DNA of 64,000 nucleotides from Aquarana catesbeiana (GCF_042186555.1 NC_133330.1:340825911-340889910), one strand, 5' to 3'; shown: positions 21,541 through 32,943, counted from the first letter of the stretch. Made by a program: numbers and translations. The notes: generated by a model not told the origin, from the sequence alone.

Positions 21541-22390
21541 CTAACATAGACTCTCAAAATGGGCACAGAGAGGACCCGCACATGCAGGCAGCGTCATTAT
21601 GTGTTGCGCCACATGTCTCCGTGCACAGGGCCTGCTGCAAACCTTCTAGATTTACCGTCCCGGATAGGGAAAAGATCACCACTTCCCTCCAAGCACCTCC
21701 CTCACCTCAGAAAACAGTGCCCAAAATGGTGGAAGAGGAGAGGACACACCAGCCAGGGTGCCAGCCAGCCACCCACCCACAGCAGCGCCAGGGTGCATGC
21801 CACCCAACCACCCACGGTGACCCACCCACAGCAAGGCCAGGGTGCCAGCCACCCACTCACGGTGACCCACCCAAACCAGGGAGCCAGACAACCACAGAGG
21901 ACGTGGGAACCAGCTAGCCACAGAGGATGCGGGAATCAGCCACAGCTACAGTACCCATAGTTAAGGTAAGAGGAATGGCACAGTGCCAATTTTATTTCTA
22001 CTTTGTGAGAGGTTGAGGCAGGGGTGAGAGTCATGGCAAAAAGAGGGGGTCCTGTGAGGACCAGAGTGAATGAAGGTGTTCACTGTACACTCTGGTAGAA
22101 AGAGGCCCCCCTCCAGGTCCTATTATACTCCTTTGTAGTCTCTAATAGGTCCTGGAGGGGGGTCTCTCTCTCTAACAGAGACTCTCTAATGGACACTGTT
22201 AGCGAGAGACCCCCTCCAGGTCCCATTAAAAAAAATGGCAGAAGTTGTACTTTGTGCAAAATGTAGGGGCGAGTTTAGGGGCGGGCCATGGGAGGGGTTA
22301 GGGGTGGGTCATGGGTGGGGCCTGACAGGGGGCCCTTGCTTTATTTGGTCCGGGGGCCCTGAGTGTTGTCAGTCCGCCCCTGGCTGCACC

Positions 22391-22755
22391 TGACCTGCTC
22401 CACCACACGTGTTCCCTGTATTCCTGCTGTCCTTCTTCACCACCTACCTGAGAACCACCCTGTTGGACATTTCCTGAAGCAGCTACCAGCAGACCAACCT
22501 AAACGGCAACCATTTTTTGGGCCTGGCACTCCCTGTCATGAATTTCGGGGGGGTGCTTGGAACGTAGTCACTGTGACGGACTCCAGAAACCCCAACTAAG
22601 TATCTCCACCCAGAAGCTGCTGCCCAAGCCCTGGAACACGGAGGCAAGAGAGACAATAGCTTTAGCTACCCCAAAAAACTAGACAATAGGGATGCACCAA
22701 TACCATTTTATTTACAGCGAGTACGATCAGTGATACTTTTTTTATTAGTACTCGC
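22391..22755. other. Host DNA right of the hAT element, with a 'gggatgcacc' hAT-type end
   Basis: 22391-22620 continues the sequence interrupted at 18934. 'agggatgcaccaatacc' near 22688, with 'actcaccgataac' and 'taccaatacctgcc' near 23366-23400, resembles the terminus of another hAT family around the 22756-23365 insertion; its far end was not found. Confidence 0.4.
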
Positions 22756-23365
22756 TAGAGCTGCACGATTCTGGCCAAAATGAGAATCATGATTTTTTTT
22801 TGCTTAGAATAAAAAGATAACGATTCTCGTGACGTAAAATCTTTCACATTATACAAAAAAAAAAAAAAAAAATGGGCTAACTTTATTGGTTATTTTTTTT
22901 TTTTAAATTCATTAAAGTAATTTTTTCCAAAAAAATTGCATTTGAAAGACAGCTGCGCAAATACATGGTGACATAAAATATTGCAACAACCACCATTTTA
23001 TTCTCTAGGGTCTCTACTAAAAAAAAATATATAATGTTTGGGGGTTCTAAGTAATTTTCTATCAAAAGAAAATGATTTTAACTTGAAACCAACAAATGTC
23101 AGAAAAAGGTTTAGTCTTTAATTGGTTAAACTTTTTTCACTTACACAGGAAGTCTATTCCATTGACAAATTGTTACAATGTTTATACTTAAGTTCAACTG
23201 ATAAAGAAAGTTTTGATTCTTGGCAGACTGCCCAGTTTTTCTCTTCCTTTCTTTGGATGGTTGTGGCTTCAGAAGAGCAGAGAGAATTCTTTGCATAGAA
23301 AGAATTGTGAAACACTTTAGTCAAGATCGCGATAACGAATCTTGACGATTAATTGTGCAGCTCTA
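22756..23365. mobile_element. hAT-like element, 610 bp (tagagctgcacgatt family)
   Basis: Termini 'tagagctgcacgatt' and, on the complement, 'tagagctgcacaatt' are inverted repeats. The flanks 'gtactcgc' (22748-22755) and 'gtactcac' (23366-23373) are an 8-bp duplication with one change. The AT-rich interior has no reading frame. A fragment of the same interior ('gcaac', 'ccgctgttttattttccagg') is seen at 61600-61770. Confidence 0.88.
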
Positions 23366-23970
23366 GTACTCACCGATAACAGTTACCAATACCTGCCGGC
23401 AACTGTTTTGTTTACACTTCAGCTGCCAGCAATGGTACAAAGCATTAAAAAGTTATTTTCAAATTAAATCTATTTTTTTTTTTAATTATTTTACGCTTTT
23501 TTTTTATGTGAAACGTGTAAATATATGTTAAAGGTGTAAGAATAATAACAAACAAAGCAAAAAAAAACAAAAACATTTTTTAATTATAAACAGTTTTTAA
23601 AGTAGAAACAAAACAGAATAAACCAAAAAAAAATCTGCAGAAAAATAATAATAATTATTATTATTATTAATAACGATTTATATAGCGCCAACAGGTTACG
23701 CAGCGCTTTACAATGTAGAGGGGGACAGCACAATTACATGGAGAATAAGGAGGTAATTAGGGCTGATTACAGTAAATTAATGGTTAATAACGGGTTAAAC
23801 AGAGAAACAAAAAAAAAAACAACTTTTTTGTACCAGACAGGTTGCTATAAACTGACTTCATCAGCAGATCAAAGTTCATCCCTTTAATCTGTAGATGAAT
23901 AAATAGAAAGACACAAAAAAAGAAACAATGTTTCTTTTTTATCTTTCTGTTCAGCGGCTGAGCAATGCTG
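23366..23970 (-). repeat. AT-rich DNA with a SINE tail fragment
   Basis: 23640-23770 carries (AAT/ATT)n next to 'tatagcgccaacaggttacg' and 'cagcgctttacaatgtag', the minus-strand tail of the L2-tailed SINE family. The rest is AT-rich with A- and T-runs; no gene is seen. Confidence 0.6.
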
Positions 23971-23974
23971 TTAA

Positions 23975-24990
23975 AGAGCCCCCCCCCCCACAAAAAAATG
24001 TAAAGTCATAAGCTACAAATACTGTAGCCGCTGACTTTAATATTAGGACACTTACTTTTCCTGGAGTCCAGCGATGACATATGCGGTTTGTTTCGTTCCA
24101 AATAATTTGTATGAATTTTTCATTATTCGGAGATTCGGATATATCCAAATACCCGAATTACAGTATAAACGAAGTTTGCCGAATGCTCCGAATAACGAAA
24201 TGGAATTCGTCCGAATTTCCGAAATTCAAATCGAATTTTACATCGAATTCCAGTTGAATTTGAAATGTAAGCATGTTTCTGAAATCAAAGTGTGTGTTAT
24301 TAGAGGACCATTTCAAAATAATGCTTTTTCTTAGTTAAGCCAAAAGGTGATTTAAAGAGTCATTGTAATCATTTGATGAGAATTTTTCTTTTGTTTGTTC
24401 ACCTTGTCACATTCGAATTGAAAAAAAAAAAATCTAAAGTTTTCGTTTCGGCTGATTCAAAATTTATCGATTTGAACGTTTCGAATAAAAAAAAAATAAA
24501 TAAATAAAAAACGGTGAATTCTAACAAAATTTGAAATAGACATAAAACGAATTCCAAATCCAAATTTCAAATATGAATTCAGAATATGAATTGAACGAAT
24601 CAACCGAATTTAACGAAACTAGATTAACGAATCTAAACGAAACGAAACAAAACAAATTTTTTTGTCATGCACAAGTCTAATGTCGGCACCCCAGCCGGTG
24701 TTTCCATCGGCTCTCAGGTGCTGCCGCCGCCATTGCCTGTAAGGGAAACTGGCAGTGAAGGCTTGCGGCTTCACAGCCGGTTCCCTACTGCACATAGCGC
24801 GCTGCGCTTTGTGAATGGCCCGGCGTCGGGGGAAGGAGGAGTCGGGGGACCTCGCTGCATCCAGGTCTCCCAGAAGTGGGGACAGGTACCTGTCAAAAAA
24901 CAGGTACCCATTCCCCCATCCCCCCCCGAAAGGTGCCAAATGTGGAGGAAACAGATAAGTGGAGCTTTCACTTTTGGGTGGAACTTCTCT
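23975..24990. mobile_element. TTAA element, second copy of the 14775 family, interrupted
   Basis: TTAA at 23971-23974 and 24991-24994. The sequence matches the complement of 14775-15242 in order: 'agctacaaatactg', 'gctgactttaatatt', 'tggagtccagcgatg' | interruption | 'tcggcacc', 'ctgccgccgccattg', 'cagccggttccctactgc', 'gacaggtacctgtc', 'gaaaggtgccaaatgtgg' and 'gtggaacttctc'. Without the inserted 600 bp it would be ~410 bp. Confidence 0.85.
24077..24679. mobile_element. Unclassified ~600-bp insert rich in CGAAT words, ATG duplication
   Basis: Its host reads 'cagcg-atg-tcggc' when intact (14775 family). Here 'atg' occurs on both sides of the insert, at 24074-24076 and 24680-24682, suggesting a 3-bp target duplication. 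The insert is dominated by 'cgaatt', 'ttcgaa' and 'aacgaaacg' words on both strands, with a T/A-rich end near 'aatttttttgtcatgc'. No coding capacity. A 3-bp duplication would fit Harbinger- or CACTA-type elements; the class is not determined. Confidence 0.6.
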
Positions 24991-24994
24991 TTAA

Positions 24995-26345
24995 TTAACA
25001 TTGTCAGGCTGCTCTTCTTTTCTTTTGACAGCTCCAATTGCCAGGACTTCGTTTACGCTTCAGCAATCAAAGGGGAACCCCAATGACAGCTGAATGGGTC
25101 ATCGATTGTTAGGGATGCGGCCAGTGGCGGTGCATTAAGGGCGCACGGGCGCCGCCCCCTCTCTCCAGCCACCCCCCCATGTGAATTTACAAAGCCTCTC
25201 CCCTTTGTAAAAAAAAATTGTAAGAAATCATTAAAAAAAAAATAAAATATAAATAAAAATTATTTTAATATGGTAAAAAACATTTTTAAAAATTGGAAAA
25301 AATAATTACATTTTTTTTTTTTTTGTAATTCGGGGAGTCCTGTCAGGTGGGCTGTGCGGGGCCTTCGGGTGATTTCTAACAGCAGCCCTGGTCCCATGTC
25401 CCACCAATAGAAGAACTTAGTCTCAAAAGAGCGACGTGGCAGGACAATGGGCCTTGAAGCGACTCCTGGTAAAGTTAGCGGGTATTCCTACTGGCCCTAG
25501 CCACTATACAGTTCCATGGGAATGTGGCTAGGACCCGGTGAAGGATGGAGTGCCCAGGCTAGATGGAAGTCCTAGAGGACATAAATGTCAACTAGTGACC
25601 AGCTCCTTCTGGATATCTTGAAAACACAGAGTTCCCGAGACAATGGAGTCTCCTGTAGCCCCAAGTCCATGACAGTCACAAGGGGAGTCCTCTCATCACT
25701 TTGACCTCCAACCAGGTACAGGACAATTTGGCTCTACTAAGGTCTTCAGTTACATTGGTAGAGGATTCATATCTAGTTCCTCAGCCCCACCTTAACCTGA
25801 AGATGGGTCCCCAGATCCAGGCTGATCCGTGACCCACCCCCACCCTTCGCCTCTGTCTTATAATGCACCCCTGTGAGTGCAGGATGGAAAAGGTAAGAGA
25901 GAACCCTTCTAAGCAATTTTGGATTCAAGGCTTCGCTCCCATCCGGCCCCACCTCGGTATGATGCCAGCACGTCTTTGCCAGAAGCCTTTCCTGCCAGAT
26001 GAGAAACATCTGTCCGTAACGGCGCACATCTGGCCGCCAGCCCCTGCCTGCCTGGAAGCGCTAGGTGTTAACACTGCTCTTTGCCTTTTATCAAGTCAAA
26101 TGACCCGCTGCCCCTGGATGGCTCTCTCTGTAACACGGGTGGGCCTCTCCTTGGACCAGAGACAGCGATCCGCTCCGGAAATTCGCTGCTGATCGCCTGG
26201 AAAAATAAATTCACTTTACAATTGGAAATTCTGCATGTGACCTCCTTGGGCAGATCTTCCTTCAGTTCCTGTCTCTGTGACACCAGGGCAAGAAACAAGT
26301 GTGGGGGGGGGGGCGCTTGTCACAGGAAATCCCCAAATTAAGGGA
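24995..26345. other. No gene recognised; includes start of a 'cagtggcgg' element
   Basis: 'cagtggcggtgcattaaggg' at 25122, followed by 'gggcgccgcccc', matches the left end of the hAT family at 49256 and 56662, but its right end is not identified. 25480-26290 is non-repetitive and moderately GC-rich. A short frame at 25863-26192 lacks supporting signals. 26060-26260 reads like single-copy DNA and could be a conserved noncoding segment, which I cannot test. Confidence 0.4.
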
Positions 26346-26349
26346 CCTA

Positions 26350-26835
26350 TTTATAGAGCATTTGTTGGATGAATGACATACCCATTCTCACATGCTCAAC
26401 ATACTTTGACTCTGTATTCTCTAATAGAGTAACCCCAAGACAAATGTGTGGCAGTAAAAGAGCGGGCTTCGACGTCTGCATGACGCTGGGCGGCTGATGG
26501 TTATGTGCCAAAGACGGCTTTTCAGTCCGGGCTGCAGATCAGTAGCCGGCGGCACCTGCTTCCTATCATGTGACCACTGTGACATCACCAATCCTTCACG
26601 CCCGGGCGCTTTGAACTGTTTAAAGGGACGCAGGGGGGACGCAGGAAGGGGTACATTTCTATCATCATTCAGCTCCATCTAGTGGCCAAAATGCGGTACA
26701 GTTTTCTAAAATACCTCAACGAGGAAATATGCAGCATTTTGGCCACTAGATGGAGCTGATGATCATAGGAAATAATCTATTAGAGCCACGATTTATTGAG
26801 CATGCGTGGAACATTTGTCCAACTAATGTTTTATA
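26350..26835. mobile_element. Foldback/MITE with nested hairpins
   Basis: Outer arms: 'tatagagcatttgttgga' near 26353 faces the complement of 'tccaactaatgttttata' near 26818. Next arms: 'cacatgctcaa' faces 'ttgagcatgcgtg', and 'ctaatagag' faces 'ctattag'. Inner hairpin: 'cagctccatctagtggccaa' (26669) and its complement ending near 26762. Symmetry at three levels suggests a foldback element, or one element inside another. Noncoding. TA at the edges is compatible with a Tc1/mariner-type mobiliser. Confidence 0.6.
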
Positions 26836-27122
26836 TATACAGTGAGAGCAAAAAGCATTTGAACCCCTGCTGATTTTGTACGTTTGCCCACTGACAAAGA
26901 AATGATCCGTCTATAATTTTAATGGTCGGTTTATTTTATCAGTGAGAGACAGAATACCAACAAAAATATCCATAAAAACGCATTTCAAAAGAGTTATAAA
27001 TTGATTTGAATTTTAATGAGTGAAATAAGTATTTGACCCTTTCGCAAAACATTAGTAGTTGGTAGTTAGTAGTTACTAGACTTAGTAGTTGGTGGAGAAA
27101 CTCTTGTTGGCGATCACAGAGG

Positions 27123-28101
27123 TCAGACGTTTCTTGGAGTTGTCCACCAGGTTTGCACACATCTCAGGAGGGATTTTGTCCTCTTTGCAGATCCTCTCCA
27201 AGTCATTAAGGTTTCCAGGCTGACATTTGGCAACTGAACCTTCAGCTCCCTCCACATATTTTCTATGGGATTAAGGTCTGGAGCCTGGCTTGGCCACTCC
27301 AGGACCTTAATGTGCTTCTTATTTATCCACGCCTTTGTTGCCTTGGCCATGTGTTTTATGTCATTGCCATGCTGGAATTCCATGCTGGAATACCCACCCA
27401 CGACCCATTTTCAATGCCCTGGCTGAGGGAAGGAAGTTCTCACCCAAGATTTGATGGTACATCCAACATCCATTTGATGTGGTGAAGTTGTCCTGTTCCC
27501 TTAGCAGAAAACACCCTCAAACCGTAATGTTTCCACCTCCATGTATGACGGTAGGGATGGTGTTCTTGGAGTCATAGGCAGCGTTCCTCCTCCTCCAAAT
27601 ACGGTCAGTTGAGTTGATGCCAAAGAGCTCGATTTTGGCCTCATCTGACCACAACACTTTCACCCAGTTCTCCTCTGAATCATTCAGATGTTCATTAGCA
27701 AACTTCAGACGGACCTGTACATGTGATTTCCTGAGCAGGGGGACCTTGTGGGCGCTACAGAATTTCAGTCCTTCATGGTGTAGTGTGTTACCGATTGTTG
27801 TCTTGGTGACTATGGTCCCAGCTGCCTTGAGATCATTGCCAAGATTCTCTCGTGTAGTTCTGGGCTGATTCCTCACCGTTCTCATGATCATTGAAACTCC
27901 ACGAGGTGAGATCTTCCATGGAGCCCCAGACCGAGGGAGACTGACAGTTATTTTGTGTTTCTTCCATTTATGAATAATCGCAGCAACTGTTGTCACCCTC
28001 TCACCAAACTGCTTGGCGATGGTCTTGTAGCCCATTCCAGCCTTGTGTAGGTCTACAATCTTGTCCCTGACATCTTTGGACAGCTCTTTGGTCTTGGCCA
28101 T
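27123..28101 (-). pseudogene. Tc1-like transposase, copy 4, broken
   Basis: The start codon (complement of 28099-28101) gives M-A-K-T-K-E-L-S-K-D-V. The paired-like N-terminus continues through 'GMGYKTIAKQFG' and the linker, then 'KVLWSDEAKIELFG' holds the first catalytic Asp. An in-frame TGA in 'GGGNITV*GCF' (near 27517) replaces the usual Trp. In a shifted frame 'FQHGNDIKHMAK' follows, where the second catalytic Asp is Gly, and 'APDLNPIENMW' with the third acid (Glu), 34 residues on. Three defects (nonsense, frameshift and catalytic loss) make it inactive. The sequence is otherwise close to a consensus Tc1 transposase, so the copy is not very old. Confidence 0.93.
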
Positions 28102-29079
28102 GGTGGAGAGATTGGAATCTGATTGATTGATTGTGTCTATGGACAGGTGTCTGTTATACAGGTAACAAGCCGAGGATAGGAGCACTCCCTTTAAGAGAGT
28201 GCTCCTAATCTCAGCTCCTTACCTGTATAGAAGACACCTGGGAGCCAGAAATCTCACTGATTGATAGGGGATCAAATACTTATTTCACTCATTAACCACT
28301 TCAGCCCTGGAAGAATTTACCCCCTTCCTGACCAGGCCATTTTTTGCGATACAGCACTGCGTCGCTTTAACTGACAATTGCGCGGTCGTGCGACGCTGTA
28401 CCCAAACAAAATTGACGTCCTTTTTTTCCCACAAATAGAGCTTTATTTTGGTGGTATTTGATCACATCTGCGGTTTTTACTTTTTTGCGCTATAAACAAA
28501 AAAAGAGTGACAATTTTGAAAAGAAAAAGCAATATTTTTTACTTTTTGCTATAATAAATATCCCAAATTAAAAAAAAAAAAAAAAAAAATGTTTCCTCAG
28601 TTTACGCCGATATATATTCTTCTACATATTTTTGGTAAAAAAAAATCGCAATGAGCGTATATTGATTGGTTTGCGCTGAAGTTATAGTGTCTACAAAATA
28701 GGTTATTGATTTATGGCATTTTTATTATTTTTATTTTTTTTACTAATAATGGCGGCGATCTGTGATTTTTATCGGGACTGTGGGGGGGTGGGACTGACTG
28801 GGGGAAGAGACCGATCGGTGTTCCTATATAATAGGAACACACGATCTGTCTCCTCTCCCCTGACAGGACGTGGATCTGTGTTTTTTTCTGCTCTGTCACG
28901 AGCGATCGCGGGTGCCCAGGCGGACATCGCGGCCGCCGGGGCATGCACACTGGCACCTCGGTGACGCAGCGGCGCACGTGCACCCTATCCCCACGGGAAG
29001 CTGAGGACATCATATAACGCTGGCCCGGGATGGAAGATCCCATCTGCGGACGTCATTTGATAATATGCGGGATATGAAG

Positions 29080-31167
29080 ACACTGAATTTCAAAAGAGCC
29101 AACTTCCCTAAACTACAAACCTTGCTAAAAGGCATAAATTGGGATAAAATATTAGGAACAAAGAATACGGAGGAGAGATGGGTTTGCTTTAAGAGCATAT
29201 TAAATAAGGGCATTAGCCAATGTATCCCATTGGGTAATAAATTTAAAAGAGCGAACAAACATCCTGGATGGCTTAACTCCAATGTAAAAATGCATATAAA
29301 AGCAAAGGAGAAGGCCTTCAAAAAATACAAGGTTGAGGGATCATCCACAGCATTCAGAATTTATAAAGAATGCAATAAGAAATGTAAGGGTGCAATTAGG
29401 ATGGCTAAGATAGAACATGAAAGACACATAGCGGAGGAGAGCAAAAAAAATCCCAAGAAATTCTTTAAGTATGTAAACAGTAAAAAAGGGAGGACAGACC
29501 ATATTGGCCCCATAAAGAATGAGGAAGGACATCTGGTTACAAAGGATGGGGAGATGGCAAAGGTATTGAATTTATTCTTCTCCTCAGTCTTCACGAGTGA
29601 ATCAGGGGGCTTCAGTAACCAAAACTGCAGTGTTTATCCTCATGACACAACACAGGAAGCACCTACATGGTTAACAGAGGACGGAATTAAAATTAGACTT
29701 GAGAAACTTAACATTAATAAATCACCGGGACCAGATGGCTTGCATCCGAGGGTACTTAGGGAACTCAGTCAGGTGATTGCCAGACCGTTGTTCCTAATTT
29801 TTACAGACAGTCTATTGACTGGAATGGTACCAGCTGATTGGAGAAAAGCCAATGTAGCACCAATATTTAAAAAGGGCCCAAAAAACATCCCTGGGAATTA
29901 CAGACCAGTTAGCCTGACATCAATAGTATGTAAACTCTTGGAGGGGATGATAAGGGACTATATACAAGATTTTAGTAATGAGAACGGTATCATTAGCAGT
30001 AATCAGCATGGATTCATGAAGAATCGTTCTTGCCAAACCAATCTATTAACCTTCTATGAGGAGGTGAGTTGCCATCTAGATAAAGGAAGGCCCGTAGACG
30101 TGGTGTATCTGGATTTTGCAAAAGCATTTGACACAGTTCCCCATAAACGTTTACTGTACAAAATAAGGTGCGTTGGCATGGACCATAGGGTGAGTACATG
30201 GATTGAAAACTGGCTACAAGGGCGTGTTCAGAGGGTGGTGATAAATGGGGAGTACTCGAAATGGTCAGGGGTGGGTAGTGGGGTTCCCCAGGGTTCTGTG
30301 CTGGGACCAATCCTATTTAATTTGTTCATAAACGACCTGGAGGATGGGATAAACAGTTCAATCTCTGTATTTGCAGACGATACTAAGCTAAGCAGGGCAA
30401 TAACTTCTCCGCAGGATGTGGAAATCTTGCAAAAAGACCTGAACAAATTAATGGGGTGGGCGACTACATGGCAAATGAGGTTCAATGTAGAAAAATAATG
30501 CATTTGGGTGGCAAAAATCTGAATGCAATCTATACACTGGGGGGAGAACCTCTGGGGGAATCTAGGATGGAAAAGGACTTGGGGGTCCTAGTAGATGATA
30601 GGCTCAGCAATGCCAAGCTGCTGCTAATAAAGCAAACAGAATATTGGCATTAAAAGGGGTTTCAACTGCAGAGATAAAACGATAATTCTTCCGCTCTACA
30701 AGACTCTGGTCCGGCCGCACCTGGAGTATGCTGTCCAGTTCTGGGCACCAGTCCTCAGGAAGGATGTACTGGAAATGGAGCGAGTACAAAGAAGGGCAAC
30801 AAAGCTAATAAAGGGTCTGGAGGATCTTAGTTATGAGGAAAGGTTGTGAGCTCTGAACTTATTCTCTCTGGAGAAGAGACGCTTGAGAGGGGATATGATT
30901 TCAATTTACAAATACTGGACTGGTGACCCCACAATAGGGATAAAACTTTTTCGCAGAAGAGAGTTTAATAAGACTCGTGGCCACTCATTACAATTAGAAG
31001 AAAAGAGGTTTAACCTTAAACTACGTAGAGGGTTCTTTACTGTAAGAGCGGCAAGGATGTGGAATTCCCTTCCACAGGCGGTGGTCTCAGCGGGGAGCAT
31101 TGATAGCTTCAAGAAACTATTAGATAATCACCTGAATGACTGCAACATACAGGGATATACAATGTAA
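29080..31167 (+). pseudogene. CR1-type non-LTR retrotransposon ORF2: RT and C-terminal domain, frameshifted
   Basis: Reverse transcriptase copying LINE RNA at a nicked target. A single open frame runs from 29080 to 30498 (the few codons before it belong to target sequence). Motifs in order: 'LNINKSPGPDGLHPRVL' (~29710), 'VPADWRKANVAPIFKKG', 'NYRPVSLTSIVCKLLEG', 'NQHGFMKNRSCQTNLL', 'VVYLDFAKAFDTVPH' (motif A, catalytic Asp), 'GVPQGSVLGPILFNLFINDL' (motif B) and 'FADDTKL' (motif C, catalytic Asp pair). The frame ends at 'MRFNVEK' through a small deletion. The continuation 'MHLGGKNLNAIYTLGG' is in another frame from 30499, with a stop near 30652. The C-terminus 'RRGFFTVRAARMWNSLP' ends at 31167. 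The endonuclease is absent. All RT catalytic residues are intact, so decay is recent. Confidence 0.93.
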
Positions 31168-31250
31168 TACTGACATATAATCACACACATAGGTTGGACT
31201 TGATGGACTTGTGTCTTTTTTCAACCTCACCTACTATGTAACTATGTAAC
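29080..31250 (+). mobile_element. 5'-truncated CR1-type LINE with target duplication
   Basis: Bounded by 7-bp duplications 'tatgaag' at 29073-29079 and 31251-31257. The 3' end is 'aggttggacttgatggact', 'caacctcacctactatg' and a short (tatgtaac) tail, as in frog CR1/L2-type LINEs. The endonuclease region is missing: it starts in the linker before the RT, so this is an ordinary 5'-truncated retrotransposition product landing in the TTAA element. Confidence 0.9.
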
Positions 31251-31438
31251 TATGAAGTGGTTAAAATGCAAGTCAATTTATAACTTTTTTGAAATGCGTT
31301 GTTCTGGATGTTTTTGTTGTTGTTCTGTCTCTCACTGTTATAATAAACCGAGCATTAAAATTATAGACGGATCATTTCTTTGTCAGTGGGGAAACGTACA
31401 AAATCAGCAGGGGTCAAATACTTTTTTACCTCGCTGTA

Positions 31439-32685
31439 GACCCACAAGAGTTTTCACTTTCCCAAAATGTCAGCGAAATTAGATTATCAAAATTTCACTA
31501 TTAAATGCATTGGAGTCGACGGGAAAGGTGAGACTAAAGTTGAACTCCGGCCTCCCTTTCAGTCTTGTACAGGCTCCTGTCCTGTATTAAAATGGCTTCC
31601 TCTTATTTCACTGCACACTGTGAGCTTCTCACAATGTGCAGTAGAAGCTGCAGCAAGCAAGTTAGAGCCCCGCCTCATTTCCTGGCTGGAGGACACCCAG
31701 CATCATCTAGCCCTTAACGCCCAAGGCTGACTATCCCTGGGCCCACCCCTTTCATTCATTGCTTTTCAGTTCTTTCCATATTGGATGTTTAACTTCAACT
31801 GTGCATGCAGATGCAACCTGCCTAGGGAACACCCACTCCTCCAGGCTGACACCCACCCAATCGAGGCATTTTGATATTTGCATAGCTCCTCCCAAGAGCC
31901 GGCCCACTGCTTGCATCAGGACCGAGAACTCTTGAGAGGAGTACTGAGGCCGGGGGGATGTGATGTGTTCCTGGAAGCTATGTACAGCCCCTCCCACCAG
32001 CCATGATCTACCTGCATTGCATAGAGAAACACAGAGATCCAGTGATGAGGTCACGGGATCTAAAATAAGCTATGTAATAAAAATAGGTTTTCATTTTAAC
32101 ATTTATTTATATAATTTATTATGTGTATATTTTGCTTCATATCCCTTAGGAGACGCAGGTTGCTATTTGAGGCTCCCATGAGCAGTAATCAGAGAATCAG
32201 TCAGTAGAGCAGTTTGCAGTTTTATAAAGTTCTTGTCTTTATCCGGAATCACATGACATGTCCTGATGGTCTGAGGATGAGGTCACCCCGCCGGGATTAG
32301 TTCCTCATGTGTATTTCATCAGCGCGGACAGCTCAGGATCATGTTCCCGTGACTTGCATATTAGCAGGCAGGGGATTGGCTGATCCGGACGCCGGCCACA
32401 TCCTCCTCCAACCACAAGTTCCTTTGTTTATTTGTATCCTTTAAAAAAAAACTGTTTAGAGGAAACTCTATGGCAATTAATCTGTCTGGTCATCGCTCGG
32501 CTTTAGAATATGAAGTCATTGCGGAGAAGGTTTACAGATCCCTCTTCCTCAAATCTTCTTCTCTTTTTTTTACCCCTCTAAAGTAAATGAAGGTTAACCA
32601 TCAGTCCTTATAATATTCCTATAAAGGCTGGCCAGCAGTATAAGGACTGATAGTAGAAGGGAGAAAGGGATGATGGGGTCTCCCC
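31439..32685. repeat. Unassigned DNA with a dispersed repeat at 31800-32060
   Basis: 31800-32060 ('ctcctccaggctgacaccca', 'ggaagctatgtacagcccct', 'ctgcattgcatagagaaaca') matches 37570-37790 nearly block for block, so it is an interspersed repeat of unknown class. 31540-31790 contains 'aaagttgaactccgg' and 'gtttaacttcaact', possible inverted ends of a small element. 32090-32680 looks single-copy; no gene is seen. Confidence 0.5.
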
Positions 32686-32689
32686 TTAA

Positions 32690-32885
32690 AATATTAATAA
32701 CTGGAGGCCAGGACATTGGATCCCCAACCAGACCTCCAGCTGGTCCTCCAGTGCCATCCAATGGGCAGCCTACATCCAATGACAACTCTCCACCAATGTA
32801 TTCTCCAAGCACTGCCTACGAAGAGCCAACATGCCCATTGCAGCCAAGAACCATCTAGCATCACCTGCTGAACCTGCTCTCACCC

Positions 32886-32943
<58 letters not shown>

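Larger units (their letters stand above)
18935..22382. mobile_element. 3.4-kb non-autonomous hAT-like element
   Basis: Termini 'caggggcggactgac' (left) and the complement of 'gtcagtccgcccctg' (right) are perfect 15-bp inverted repeats. The flanks are identical 8-bp duplications, 'gctgcacc', at 18927-18934 and 22383-22390, diagnostic of hAT-type insertion. No transposase frame is present. The interior holds a long hairpin (19470-19735), a SINE (20056-20412), a 27-bp minisatellite (20735-21540) and a second inverted region near 22095-22230 ('cccctccaggtcc' facing 'ggtcctggagggg'). Confidence 0.93.
28296..31260 (+). mobile_element. TTAA-family element (ccacttcagcc family), containing a LINE
   Basis: TTAA at 28292-28295 and 31261-31264. 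The Tc1 host reads 'cactca-ttaa-aatgcaa' when rejoined, so the insertion and its 4-bp duplication are clear. Terminal inverted repeat 'ccacttca'. Landmarks: 'ttgcgatacagcactgcg', 'gacaattgcgcggtcgtgcg', 'tttggtggtatttgatcaca', 'atggcatttttatt'. Without the LINE it is ~0.79 kb. Noncoding and presumably mobilised in trans by a piggyBac-type transposase (inference from TTAA). Confidence 0.92.
26840..31436 (-). mobile_element. Tc1-like transposon, copy 4 (DD34E type), minus strand, host of two nested elements
   Basis: Left terminus 'cagtgagagcaaaaagcatt' and right terminus, on the complement, 'cagcgaggtaaaaaagtatt' are flanked by TA (26838-26839, 31437-31438). Inner repeats 'gaacccctgctgattttgta' and 'ctgacaaagaaatgatccgt' recur inverted near 31360-31410. 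Removing the 2.97-kb insertion leaves ~1.63 kb, the normal Tc1 length. The transposase gene is on the minus strand. Confidence 0.93.

Noticed and set aside
20662..21547. Frames of 100-250 codons on both strands
   Set aside because: 27-bp tandem repeat; a unit divisible by 3 keeps several frames open without coding meaning.
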